Source: Chitinophaga sp. Cy-1792 (GTDB taxonomy: Bacteria; Bacteroidota; Bacteroidia; Chitinophagales; Chitinophagaceae). From it: a stretch of 64,000 nucleotides of DNA. The notes below the pieces were generated by a model. That model was not told the origin of the DNA. It searched no databases and saw only the letters and a list, made by a program, of their open reading frames with translations. A program made the translations under genes and the position numbers. The DNA is taken from NCBI RefSeq assembly GCF_011752935.1, contig NZ_VWWO01000002.1, positions 434,001 to 498,000 of the forward strand. Direction: 5' to 3'. This document shows, piece after piece, positions 27,164-36,127 of the stretch. How positions within the stretch are numbered: the first letter of the stretch is position 1; every line of letters starts with the position of its first letter.

Positions 27164-28747
27164 ATGATAATCTCAAAAGTAGAAATTAAAAAATTTAGGG
27201 GGTTTGATACTGTAAATTTGGAACTGGGCTCTCAACTTACAGTTATCGCAGGCCAAAATGGCACTCAAAAAACTACAGTATTAGGCATTCTAACTCAGCC
27301 TTTCACTATTTCAGACAAAAAGCATCCAATGATTTCAGAAAAACCACTTACTGGTGGGTCTTTCAAGTCTGGGTTCAAGGATAAATTCAAACTGTCAGAA
27401 AATTTCGATATTGCCAAATCTCACGAATGGACTCTACATCTTACAGATGGCAGGGAGCCATTTACTGTGGAAAGTATAACAAGAAATAAGGGCAAAGCTA
27501 AGGATATACGTTTTTGGAAAAAGGGGAATAGATCCGCTGGTTCGGGGTACATTCAAATGCCTGTGATTTACCTGAGCTTACAAAGGCTTTTGCCCATTGG
27601 AGAAGATCCAAAATTAAAGGCAAGCCAAAATGTAAGTTTAACACCTGCTGAACTTTTATTTTTCCAGAAGGCGCATAAAAGCATACTGATGTCGAATGAC
27701 AACATACAAGATTCGAACTTTTTGGAAAGTCCTTCTAAAAAAACACTTGGCATAAATACTGATTATTACGACTGGAAGCAAAATTCTGCCGGCCAAGATA
27801 ATATTGGAAAAATCCTTCTCGCTATAATTTCTTTCAAAAGACTAAAAGAAAAATATAAGCATCATTACAAGGGCGGTATTTTGGCAATTGATGAACTGGA
27901 TGCAACAATTTACCCCGGTTCGCAAATACAGCTCTTTAATGCCCTAAGGACATATGCATCTAAATATGATATTCAAATATTTTTCACAACCCATTCCTTA
28001 ACTCTTTTAGAGCGAGCAGGTGAACTACAAGAAGAAAATAAAAAGCATACTGCCACAAAAGATCAGGTAAGAGTTTTATTTTTAGAAAAGAAGAATAGTA
28101 ATGTAAAAATATTGCAAGATGTTCCGTATAACGTTATCGTTCATAAATTAAATGTTACAATTTCTGAAAGTAAGAGCTTAAAGCTGCTGAGTTTTTCAGA
28201 GGATAAGGAAGGAGAGATTTTTTGTAAAGCTATCCTTAAAGGAAAAGCAAATAATTTAAAATTTTTTGATGGTGCTTTTTCCTGTAATTTATTGGTTGAT
28301 TTAGGGTTCGGTAAAGTTCCCTCTTTTACTTCTCCCTTTTCACTAGCGTTTTTAGATGGGGATGTCAGAGGCAATAAAACCATCTTAAAGAAAGTTGAAA
28401 GTCTTGATAATTATCTTATACTCCCTGGAACAAATTCTCCAGAAAGGGTACTTGCGCATTTCTTGTTTAATTTGGATGACAACTCTGACATTTGGGAAAA
28501 AATAAAGGCTGACGGCACTTATACAAAACAAGTTTGTTTTAAGAATGTGGATTTCGATGAATTAATGAAAGATAGAGTAGTGGCAAAGAAATGGTTCAAG
28601 ACTCACATTAAGTATTGGGGGAATAATGGATACAAAGTCATTGATGCATGGGCAGCTGAAAATGAGGAAGAAGTTAAGCAATTTATTGATAAATTTATTG
28701 AAACTTATAATACCTTTGCAGATTCATTAAATATGGACAAAATTTAA
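27164..28747 (+). CDS. AAA/ABC-type ATPase with TOPRIM-like C-terminus (OLD-like)
   Basis: The 527-residue protein opens with the SMC/RecF-like KVEIKKFRGFDTVNLEL and a Walker A of GQNGTQKTT (residues 30-38). In this motif the usual third glycine is Gln35. Walker B is GGILAIDELDATIYP (about 240-254) and the H-loop is FFTTHSLTLLE (about 270-280). The C-terminal part has acidic residues in a TOPRIM-like order: E346, E349 and E351 in FSEDKEGEIF, and D398 and D400 in AFLDGDVRG. This arrangement resembles OLD-family or fused PARIS-like ATPase-nucleases used in phage defence. The methyltransferase gene starts 15 bases downstream. Defence function is inferred. Confidence 0.7.
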   Translation: MIISKVEIKKFRGFDTVNLELGSQLTVIAGQNGTQKTTVLGILTQPFTISDKKHPMISEKPLTGGSFKSGFKDKFKLSENFDIAKSHEWTLHLTDGREPFTVESITRNKGKAKDIRFWKKGNRSAGSGYIQMPVIYLSLQRLLPIGEDPKLKASQNVSLTPAELLFFQKAHKSILMSNDNIQDSNFLESPSKKTLGINTDYYDWKQNSAGQDNIGKILLAIISFKRLKEKYKHHYKGGILAIDELDATIYPGSQIQLFNALRTYASKYDIQIFFTTHSLTLLERAGELQEENKKHTATKDQVRVLFLEKKNSNVKILQDVPYNVIVHKLNVTISESKSLKLLSFSEDKEGEIFCKAILKGKANNLKFFDGAFSCNLLVDLGFGKVPSFTSPFSLAFLDGDVRGNKTILKKVESLDNYLILPGTNSPERVLAHFLFNLDDNSDIWEKIKADGTYTKQVCFKNVDFDELMKDRVVAKKWFKTHIKYWGNNGYKVIDAWAAENEEEVKQFIDKFIETYNTFADSLNMDKI

Positions 28748-28762
28748 ATATAATGGTGCCAA

Positions 28763-29644
28763 ATGAATAATACACCTCTTAGATACCCAGGAGGCAAAAC
28801 CTTAATGTCTTCCTTTATAAAGGATGTACTGAATTGCAACGGCATGACTGGCAGCCTATACGCTGAACCATATGCGGGAGGTGCTGGGGCTGCTATAAAT
28901 TTGTTACTTGAAGGATCGGTGGATCGAATCGCAATTAATGATGCTTCTATAGGTATTTATTCATTCTGGCAATATATTATATCTGATACCAAACGGTTTA
29001 TAAAGAAAATTGGAGAAACTCCCATTAACTTAGAGCAGTGGCAAATACAACGGCAGATTTTCAAAAAATCAGAAGCACCTTCTTTTGAATTAGCATTTGC
29101 AACGTTTTTCCTTTCTCGAACTAATAGATCGGGTATTCTAGCAGCGGGGCCAATTGGAGGACAAAGTCCTGAAGGGCAAGAAAAAGCAAATTATAAAATT
29201 GATTGTCGATTTAACAAAGATTTCCTAATTGAAAAGATTAATTGTATCAGTAAGTTCAGCAATAAAATCGCTGTTTCAAATTTAGACGCATTGGCCTTTT
29301 TAAAAAAAATTAAGACTACAAATGCTTTAGTTTATTTAGATCCTCCTTATTACAAGCAGGGAAAGGCATTGTATCTAGATTATTATAAACATGAAAGTCA
29401 TGTTGAGCTTTCGAACTATCTAAAGAAGAATCAAATGTATAAATGGATTTTATCATATGATAACGTTCAAGAAGTTAGGGAACTCTATTCTGAGTTCAAC
29501 CTTTATAGCTTTGACCTTTGTTATACTGCCCACGAAGTCAAAAATGGCAGTGAATTACTGACGCATTCCATGGATTTAATCATGCCGTTCCCATTAGTTA
29601 TTGGTAGGCCAAGAAGCAGTGATATTAATATAGTTTCCATATAG
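28763..29644 (+). CDS. D12-class N6-adenine DNA methyltransferase (Dam-like)
   Basis: The 293-residue protein has the D12 (Dam) motif order. It opens with PLRYPGGKTLMSSFI, the AdoMet-binding motif I follows as YAEPYAGGAGAAINLLL (about 33-49), and the catalytic motif IV DPPY comes late, at D193. SRTNRSG, as in many D12 enzymes, lies between them. It should methylate adenine in a short DNA site. It is the second gene of a low-GC pair with the ATPase-TOPRIM protein. It could mark self DNA for the partner nuclease. No separate restriction endonuclease is present. Confidence 0.9.
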   Translation: MNNTPLRYPGGKTLMSSFIKDVLNCNGMTGSLYAEPYAGGAGAAINLLLEGSVDRIAINDASIGIYSFWQYIISDTKRFIKKIGETPINLEQWQIQRQIFKKSEAPSFELAFATFFLSRTNRSGILAAGPIGGQSPEGQEKANYKIDCRFNKDFLIEKINCISKFSNKIAVSNLDALAFLKKIKTTNALVYLDPPYYKQGKALYLDYYKHESHVELSNYLKKNQMYKWILSYDNVQEVRELYSEFNLYSFDLCYTAHEVKNGSELLTHSMDLIMPFPLVIGRPRSSDINIVSI

Positions 29645-29900
29645 TATTTTTATATCTGTCTAATTAAAACTGGCACTATTAATCATGATTTGAATTTTTC
29701 CCTTATATTCAGATAAAGGATAAACCATAGGAAAACCTATTAATCGTACTGTCTCTTTTTTCACCTTTGATCTCCCACTTAATGCCGCCTTTAACCGGCT
29801 GGCACTCCAACAGGTACACAAACAAAATTCGCACAGCTCAAAGTATTGGAGCATTGAAGGAACGAAGCAGGTTTTAATATCTGCATACTGGTATAAATAC
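29645..29900. other. intergenic region after the methyltransferase
   Basis: These 256 bases contain no recognised gene or terminator. A 64-residue minus-strand frame (29660-29854) has no start context or family resemblance and is not called. No copy of the tRNA 3' end, as would mark an attachment site, is present. Confidence 0.4.
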
Positions 29901-30239
29901 GTGGTACGGCATTTTGCTATTTTCCTTGCTATAGGATCGTTGCTGTATTTTATTATGGCTCGAAATAGATTTACATCGGTCGGCTTCTCTGTCTTATTTC
30001 TATTCCTGGCTGTCCTGTATTTGGTGATGTTCCTGACGATCTACCGCCCCCTTTATTCCAGCATCTACTTGCCACAAATAAACTCTCTGGTAGGCCGCTG
30101 GGTAAAAGCTGAAGAGGAAAAGAAGGCAGCAGCAGAAGATAAAAAGATTCCTCCCCCGCCAGTAGAACAGACCAAAAGCGCCCGGACTCAAACTTTTTTA
30201 ATTCCAATCATAAGCATACCCACTCAGGCATATTTTTAA
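29901..30239 (+). CDS. small two-span membrane protein of unknown function
   Basis: The 112-residue frame starts at a GTG. It has two hydrophobic spans (about 3-20 and 26-47), a short periplasmic-type loop, and a lysine/alanine/proline-rich tail (KKAAAEDKKIPPPPV). A later ATG would remove the first span, so the GTG is preferred. It overlaps the end of the convergent S41 peptidase gene by 4 bases. The membrane pattern supports a real gene, but I do not recognise it. Confidence 0.45.
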   Translation: MVRHFAIFLAIGSLLYFIMARNRFTSVGFSVLFLFLAVLYLVMFLTIYRPLYSSIYLPQINSLVGRWVKAEEEKKAAAEDKKIPPPPVEQTKSARTQTFLIPIISIPTQAYF

Positions 30240-31666
30240 TTTTTTTTTTCCAGATAATTACGGACAAATGAAATCCAGTCATTTTCTGTATTATTAATCT
30301 TTATATCTGGTTTTATACCGATATTATCTATTGGATAATCGGGTAAACGCTTACTCTTTCCGGTTGGGCACCAGAGAAGATAGTGAGGACAATATTGTTT
30401 CCTCGCAGCCACCAATTCTGTATAATCCACAGCACCCAGGGTAGTGCCACCAAATAGTGTTACTTTTTTACTCTGCTTAGCCATTAGTATAAGTATTTCG
30501 GAAGCACTCGCACTTCCGCTGTCTACTACCATTGCAATCTTCTTAGGATAGGTGTATACTTTTTCCTGCTTATATTCTTCATCGGGTTCCTCCACATATC
30601 CAGTTTTTTTGCTTTTCATTTGCTCCAGAAGTATTTTGATGTCTTCCTTTTCTTTGACTGGATACTCAGGCACTTTTAACAATTCTTCATAAAGTGCAAT
30701 GTTTTCATCCGTAATCCGGATACTTACATTTTTTGTGATTATGGGGTTGGTATAGAGGAGGGGTAGCAGCTGAGCATATGATACACTAAATCCTCCTATG
30801 TTTCCACGTATGTCTACTATCAGGTTAGGAGTATTGGTCAACGCGGTAAAGTTCTTTTCTATCAGACTGTCAATGATTTTTTTATTAGGAAGCGCGAAGG
30901 AAGAAATCCGTAATATGTTGGTTTCTTTACTGAGTGATTTAAAATAAATGCCTTCGTCTTCACCCTTGTTTTCATTATTGAGGGTAGTATTCCCATCCGG
31001 GGACATTTTTTTCCAGGTAGCACCAGCCATTAAAAGTGTAGTGGCAGATGGATCGATTGCCATATCAGATTCCTCTTTACTGTGGTCTCGTTTTCTGAAA
31101 ATGACATGGTACCTGCCATTTCCTTTTGCCCGCAACTCAAATTTAATTTGACCTGGTACCCAGAAAACGCTATCCGCTGTGGTAATGACACCCAAATATT
31201 CCTTCGTATTACGTTTAATAATGGCTACTTCATACAGGGAATTCTCTATTTTCCAAATGCCTTCCAACGTATGCTTTCCTGCATTTTCCCTGAAACGTTT
31301 TTCCAGGGTGATTTTGTCCAGCGCGATGCTGGGCTCATCTGAAAATACCGATCTGATAAAGTTGTGGTGGTCTATACTATCATTGAATACTATCGCGAGA
31401 TGTCGATCGTTAAAATAGGCCAGCCAGCTTTTAAGTAGTTTATAGCAATCCTTATCAGTAGTGTTTTTAGCTTTATTACGCAAGCTATCTGTAAACTTCT
31501 CAAATGATGGCTTTACCTGCGCTGTTATCTTATCTTCATAACCTGCATAGTTTTTTGTTACGCTGGTTATCAGATAATTAAGGTTGGTACTACAGTCACA
31601 GTGCTGGGAATATAAAGGGGGATGAATATGCAACATGCAAAAAAAGAAAAGCAGCTTTTTATACAT
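30236..31666 (-). CDS. S41 family peptidase (atypical active site)
   Basis: The 476-residue protein has a signal peptide (to about residue 20, MYKKLLFFFCMLHIHPPLYSQ). The S41 core occupies about residues 240-470. The nucleophile region is VVDSGSASASEILIL, with the Ser in the SAS core. The segment that normally carries the Lys base (GKG in Tsp-type enzymes) reads GGTTLGAVDYTE, so that Lys is absent. This pattern occurs in a branch of Bacteroidota S41 peptidases, where a His/Glu-type system may act. It is secreted or periplasmic. A TATATTTG box lies 37 bases upstream of the start on the minus strand. Confidence 0.8.
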   Translation of the reverse strand: MYKKLLFFFCMLHIHPPLYSQHCDCSTNLNYLITSVTKNYAGYEDKITAQVKPSFEKFTDSLRNKAKNTTDKDCYKLLKSWLAYFNDRHLAIVFNDSIDHHNFIRSVFSDEPSIALDKITLEKRFRENAGKHTLEGIWKIENSLYEVAIIKRNTKEYLGVITTADSVFWVPGQIKFELRAKGNGRYHVIFRKRDHSKEESDMAIDPSATTLLMAGATWKKMSPDGNTTLNNENKGEDEGIYFKSLSKETNILRISSFALPNKKIIDSLIEKNFTALTNTPNLIVDIRGNIGGFSVSYAQLLPLLYTNPIITKNVSIRITDENIALYEELLKVPEYPVKEKEDIKILLEQMKSKKTGYVEEPDEEYKQEKVYTYPKKIAMVVDSGSASASEILILMAKQSKKVTLFGGTTLGAVDYTELVAARKQYCPHYLLWCPTGKSKRLPDYPIDNIGIKPDIKINNTENDWISFVRNYLEKKN

Positions 31667-31702
31667 ATAATATATATGTTGGGTTCAAGTTAACAATACC
31701 TT

Positions 31703-31710
31703 CAAATATA
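31703..31710 (-). promoter_or_regulatory. possible -7 box of the S41 peptidase gene
   Basis: On the minus strand this reads TATATTTG, a match to the Bacteroidota TAnnTTTG box, 37 bases before the start codon. No TTTG at the right upstream distance was found, so support is partial. Confidence 0.35.
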
Positions 31711-31874
31711 AATTATTTTAATTTAAAAAAGGGGCCAATAATTAATCTAATTTAAATTGATAAGTCTGCAGGCTTACTTTAAAAGATAACAGTAGTGAAG
31801 GTAAAGAGCATTTAAATATACAGCCCTTAGTGATAATAGATTTTTCAGGCTATGAATTTCGTATCCTGCCAATG

Positions 31875-31895
31875 CCTGTATTTTGTAAATACAGG
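31875..31895. terminator. 9-bp hairpin after the esterase gene
   Basis: CCTGTATTT (31875-31883) pairs perfectly with AAATACAGG (31887-31895) across TGT. It lies about 20 bases beyond the esterase stop codon. No T run follows on the minus strand, so it may terminate weakly or stabilise the mRNA end. Confidence 0.4.
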
Positions 31896-31915
31896 TGTAC
31901 TGCATATTATTATTG

Positions 31916-32800
31916 CTAGGGCTGAAGGTCCCATTTTCTAAAAATAAACCGCAAAGCATCATAATAAGCTTTCACCGGCGCTGTCATATGTGTCTCTTCA
32001 GGATAGCAAATATACTTATGGTCTAAGCCCGCTATCTTTCGCTGGGTTATGATGGAATCGAATTTTATAACATCATCATGGAAGGCAGATTTTCCGTTTG
32101 ACATACCTTCATTGGCATCACTGTAAAAGATGATTTTGTTTTTAACCCGGTCATTGTTTAGTTTTTCCGCTGCAAGGTTCAATAAATATCTTCTGTCCCA
32201 CCAGAAGGATGGACTGATGGCTATATAAGCGGCAAACATATCCGGTTGTGTCAGCAGGCAATTGACCGTGGTAATACCGCCGAATGAATGCCCCGCAAGA
32301 ATTTTAAAAGATTGTGTTTTGTAGTGTGCATCAATATGTGGAATCAGTTCAGTACCAATGAACTGCAGGAAATTATTGCCACCGCCGCTCGACTTATACC
32401 GTGAATTTACAGTGGTATCAGGGTTCCCATCATAATCAAAAATACTGTTGGTGGGCGTGAGGTCTCTTGTCCGGTTGGTATTTGGTATACCAACAATGAT
32501 CATTTCAGGTACAACATTTACATCCCGGCGGCTAAGATACCGACAGTATTCTGCCACCAGGCTAAAGTGATTATCTCCATCCAGTACATACATTACCGGG
32601 TAATGCTTATCGGGCTTTGAGGTGTCTGCCGGTGGTGTATAGACGTAAATTTTCCTGTCTTCCCCTAATACTTTAGACGTCAGTTTGATTATATCAGCAG
32701 ATATGGGTTTAAAAACAGGATCGGTTTGAGCCGCCAGCCCATGGGGGATTAACAGGATAAAAAAAGCACAAACGATGATATTTCCAAAGTGACGTTTCAT
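31916..32800 (-). CDS. putative esterase (alpha/beta hydrolase, esterase D-like)
   Basis: The 294-residue protein has a signal peptide (to about residue 24, GLAAQ). The esterase PF00756-type fold follows: HYPVMYVLDGDNHF (about 66-79), the nucleophile elbow AGHSFGGITTV (about 168-178, Ser in GHSFGG), and a late His in YPEETHMTAP. Relatives include enterobactin esterases, feruloyl esterases and cephalosporin acylases. The secreted location and the xylan locus 4 kb away make an acyl-sugar esterase conceivable. That link is inference. Confidence 0.85.
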   Translation of the reverse strand: MKRHFGNIIVCAFFILLIPHGLAAQTDPVFKPISADIIKLTSKVLGEDRKIYVYTPPADTSKPDKHYPVMYVLDGDNHFSLVAEYCRYLSRRDVNVVPEMIIVGIPNTNRTRDLTPTNSIFDYDGNPDTTVNSRYKSSGGGNNFLQFIGTELIPHIDAHYKTQSFKILAGHSFGGITTVNCLLTQPDMFAAYIAISPSFWWDRRYLLNLAAEKLNNDRVKNKIIFYSDANEGMSNGKSAFHDDVIKFDSIITQRKIAGLDHKYICYPEETHMTAPVKAYYDALRFIFRKWDLQP

Positions 32801-33070
32801 GGAAAAGGGTTAAAGTCTTAGTAATGATACATAAAACGTGGTGAAATGTGAAGAATATTTTCCCGGAGATATTTGTTAGAAGTGCCAACCCCAGGTATTG
32901 AATCATAGAAATTAATAAATGGCCGTATTTGACGCCTGATTGTCCTTTTGGGGAAATTTAGCATGAGCTACTTTTGTTGATATGACGCGGGAAATCGTAT
33001 TTGCTGCTAAAATGGCTGCTGAATGCGGTTTTAATGCCAGTCGGCAATTACATAGAAGATAACAAAAAAT

Positions 33071-34261
33071 ATGAAAAAAGTGAAAAATAGAAATGTAACA
33101 GTTTTAATACTGTTGATGATCGGGACGGTCGTGACCTGGTTTTTATATGCCTGTGCTCCTGTGCGGGAATTTATGCACTTTAAAACATATAAGGGAGAAC
33201 CTCCTGTTACCATCAAACAAGTGAAGTACGATACCACAAAGAAAACAGTGGTAATTATTGCAGATAATAATGGGACTGAAATCTTTGACCTGATGGCGCC
33301 TTATTACTTATTTAGTGCTACTGAAAAGATAAATGTATTTGTCGTTGCGGAAAAGAAAATTCCTGTTGTTTTGCAGAAAGGAATTTTCCTTTTGCCTCAT
33401 TTCTCCTTTGAAGAGCTGGATGTTGCCGGCATTTCACCAGATGTGATCGTCGTACCTAACCTGTCAGCCATGGATGCCCGCCACCAGAATCCGGTCATTG
33501 TCAATTGGATCAGGGCGCATTATCGTGATACTACTATCATGCTTTCTGTTTGTGATGGTGCATTAACAGCTGCTGCAACAGGTATTTATGATGGTAAGTT
33601 GCTTACTACACACGCTTCTGATTATACACGCATCCGGAAACAATATACTAAGCCCCAATGGGTAAATAATATCAGTGTTACACGCTGTGGGAGGCTATAT
33701 AGCACCGCCGGTGTTTCAAATGCCACTGATGGAGCACTTGCTATCATTGATACCATTTTCGGGCGACGGGAAATGTTGCGGGTAAGCGGATTAATTCACT
33801 ACAAATTTTCTTCGGAACAAACTGCACATAATAGTGTACCTGTAGGTTTCGGTGATAAGTTAGTGATAGGAAAGAAAGTATTGTTTGGGAAAAACAGGAA
33901 GGTAGGTGTGTTGTTGCAGGATGGCGCTAATGAATTGGAACTGGCTGCTGTGATAGATACTTATAGCCGTACTTTTCCTAAGTCGGTGGAAAGTGTAACA
34001 TTGGCGGAACCGTTTATTACTACGGGTTATGGTTTAACACTATTGCCTACCGCTAACCTGACTGATTTTCACCCGGATGAATTACATGTTCTATACCCGG
34101 ATAAGCTTCCCGAAAACAAGCAGTTACCAGATGTGTCAATAGTGGTAAATTATAAAAGGCAGCTACCTGTATATATTATAGATGATTGTCTGAATAGAAT
34201 TCAGTTACAATATGGGACACGATATACGGAAATGGTAAAACGAATGCTAGACTATAACTAA
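33071..34261 (+). CDS. DJ-1/PfpI-like protein with two glutamine-amidotransferase-like domains
   Basis: The 396-residue protein has an N-terminal membrane anchor or signal (about 9-27, VLILLMIGTVVTWFLYACA). The first DJ-1/PfpI domain (about 55-225) contains the nucleophile elbow SVCDGALTAAATG and LLTTHASDY. The second domain (about 265-390) repeats the start (KVGVLLQDGANELELAA) but has no Cys elbow, so it is probably inactive. It resembles the sensor half of GATase-like AraC regulators without the DNA-binding part. An envelope location is unusual for this fold. A hairpin terminator follows. Confidence 0.78.
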   Translation: MKKVKNRNVTVLILLMIGTVVTWFLYACAPVREFMHFKTYKGEPPVTIKQVKYDTTKKTVVIIADNNGTEIFDLMAPYYLFSATEKINVFVVAEKKIPVVLQKGIFLLPHFSFEELDVAGISPDVIVVPNLSAMDARHQNPVIVNWIRAHYRDTTIMLSVCDGALTAAATGIYDGKLLTTHASDYTRIRKQYTKPQWVNNISVTRCGRLYSTAGVSNATDGALAIIDTIFGRREMLRVSGLIHYKFSSEQTAHNSVPVGFGDKLVIGKKVLFGKNRKVGVLLQDGANELELAAVIDTYSRTFPKSVESVTLAEPFITTGYGLTLLPTANLTDFHPDELHVLYPDKLPENKQLPDVSIVVNYKRQLPVYIIDDCLNRIQLQYGTRYTEMVKRMLDYN

Positions 34262-34315
34262 GCGGCCTCCTGTTATTGGTTGCAGCGATTCCGGAAAGAT
34301 CACAAGATTAATTTT

Positions 34316-34348
34316 AAACCTGTCTCTGTACTATGGAGGCAGGTTTTT
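34316..34348. terminator. hairpin terminator between convergent genes
   Basis: AAACCTGTCTC (34316-34326) pairs with GAGGCAGGTTT (34336-34346) with one wobble pair, followed by T residues. It separates the DJ-1-like gene from the aspartyl protease gene. Confidence 0.75.
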
Positions 34349-34454
34349 ATGTTAAGCAGTTGTTGTATTTCATGGGATAAAAGGTAAAATACGTTGATGA
34401 CTATACGTAGTATTATAATTTCAGTACCTGCGTCCTTTATCAAAAAGAGATACA

Positions 34455-35624
34455 TTATTCCCTGCTCAGGCTGATTTTTTTCAAGTTTCCCTGTGCCTCT
34501 TTTATCGTAAGGGTGGCGGTTTGTTTTTTCATAAACCAATCAGCCTTGTCATTCAGCCATGCGCAAAAGTCCATCGTCTCGCAGGGCTCCCCATCGATAG
34601 ACATGATCTGGTCACCTGTTTTAACTTCGTCTTTGAGTGTACCCCATACCATGCCGGCTACCAGTTTATTATCAGCTATAATTGGTCTTAATGGCAGCAG
34701 CTTTTCACTCCTGTCGGTATGGTCTGTAGTAGGTTCAAAATAAAAGTAGTGATGTATAAAATCGATTGTTACGGTACCGTAGTCCAATAGTTTTGAACCT
34801 ACTCTTGTATTCCTGCCATTACCTGTTTCGGCAATTATATTCGTGAAGTTACATCCGGCTATCCCTAGCCTCGAAACTTTCATCCGGAATAAACTATCCG
34901 GCACGGCTAAACCTAATAGACTCATACGATTAATGCCATATCCGCTGGAGATTTTTTCGATGATGCCATCCTTTTCCAAGCGTTTCGCATGAGCTGCTGT
35001 TAGCCTTAGGAAATCGCTCATGCCTGTATCAAAACCAATCTTCAGCGTCTCTTTTTCTGTAAGCTGTACCATGAAAAATGGATAACTCTGTGGTTCCCCG
35101 GTTTCAAGCGTCGTTTGCATTTTTTTGTTAAGAGAGAGTTTTGTTTCGTCGTCCGTTAGAATGATAAGGTGTTTAGCTGGTATGATTTGTACAATACAAT
35201 TACGTAGTAAATTACTGCCGATAACACCATCTACCTGCCAGCATTTGTACATACTGCTACCTGTAACCAAAGCCGGTACCCCTGTGAAAGAAAGATTATT
35301 CAATTTAAGATTGGCGATCGCTACAATGTTTAACCGGTCCTTGTTTCCTGTGGCATCCGTTATTTCTGTATGATTTATTATCTCCGGTTTTAACTCATTA
35401 TACAGTTCATCCGTGATCTGTAAAGGCGCGCCCGTGTCGAAAAGGAATTTTCGTTTTATTCCGTTGATCTCGGGTGTAACAAACATGACCCCATTCGTGT
35501 ATTCATATGAAATTTCTTCGTAATAGTTTTTGCTGCTGGTTCCTCCTTTATTAAAGGTAACACGCTGTGCAAAACTTGCCGTAGCAGATACCAGCAAGAA
35601 GATAAAACTAAACGTATATCTCAT
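34455..35624 (-). CDS. retropepsin-like aspartyl protease with PDZ domain
   Basis: The 389-residue protein has a signal peptide (to about residue 19, ATASFAQ). Two aspartyl-protease half domains follow, each with a DTG: FLFDTGAPLQI (about residue 62) and IGFDTGMSDFLRL (about residue 198). Having both DTG motifs in one chain matches bacterial pepsin/retropepsin-like proteins. A PDZ-like domain ends the protein (about 310-385, with VKTGDQIMSIDGEP). It is probably periplasmic or surface exposed. The substrate is unknown. Confidence 0.85.
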   Translation of the reverse strand: MRYTFSFIFLLVSATASFAQRVTFNKGGTSSKNYYEEISYEYTNGVMFVTPEINGIKRKFLFDTGAPLQITDELYNELKPEIINHTEITDATGNKDRLNIVAIANLKLNNLSFTGVPALVTGSSMYKCWQVDGVIGSNLLRNCIVQIIPAKHLIILTDDETKLSLNKKMQTTLETGEPQSYPFFMVQLTEKETLKIGFDTGMSDFLRLTAAHAKRLEKDGIIEKISSGYGINRMSLLGLAVPDSLFRMKVSRLGIAGCNFTNIIAETGNGRNTRVGSKLLDYGTVTIDFIHHYFYFEPTTDHTDRSEKLLPLRPIIADNKLVAGMVWGTLKDEVKTGDQIMSIDGEPCETMDFCAWLNDKADWFMKKQTATLTIKEAQGNLKKISLSRE

Positions 35625-36127
35625 AAATGAATTATTTCATCAGAAAAAGTATAATATAACTTATTTTAAACAATCTTCCCCCATTTTCATGTGGAGGCCT
35701 GTCCGCTGATCCTGTTCCTGATAATATAGCAAGGGATTCCTCCATGTCCGGAAAAATGAAAAATAATTTATTATTAATATTGAAAGGAATTTATTTCCTT
35801 TATGTAAGAAGTAGCTGACCGCCGGAAAGAGATCTGACCATTTAGTGGCTTTAATGCTGTTAAATGGTTTATTTGGCGAAAAAATAATAATTGTCAAAAT
35901 GACTATTAATTATCTGTTGATCAGCGCTCCTGCAACCATCAACCACGTTATAATGAAAAAACAGTTTTTTTTCATAGTAGCAGCTATTGCCTCCACGCCA
36001 ACTGAAAAGGAGCCCAAACGCTTGCTGCTCCCCCTAAGACTATAGTAAAATCCTTATACCGTGCCGGTATTACCTGGCTGGCATAGGCAATAAAAATGTA
36101 TTTACCACTATTGTTATTCAACCAGTT
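35625..36127. other. 503-base intergenic region before the xylan locus
   Basis: The region holds the promoters of the divergent aspartyl protease and GH43 genes. A small hairpin pairs AAAGGAA (35783-35789) with TTCCTTT (35795-35801). At 35953 an ATG opens a short signal-like frame (MKKQFFFIVAAIA) that stops after 30 residues. It could be a gene remnant. No exact housekeeping promoter box was found. Confidence 0.4.

Noticed and set aside
29660..29854. 64-residue minus-strand frame after the methyltransferase
   Set aside because: No family resemblance, no start context and no operon placement.
26743..29900. Integrative element bounded by tRNA-Lys attachment sites
   Set aside because: No integrase gene and no second copy of the tRNA 3' end were found up to 29900.
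35845..36045. 66-residue plus-strand frame
   Set aside because: Only the middle part looks like a signal peptide. The rest is not protein-like. It is kept only as a possible remnant.
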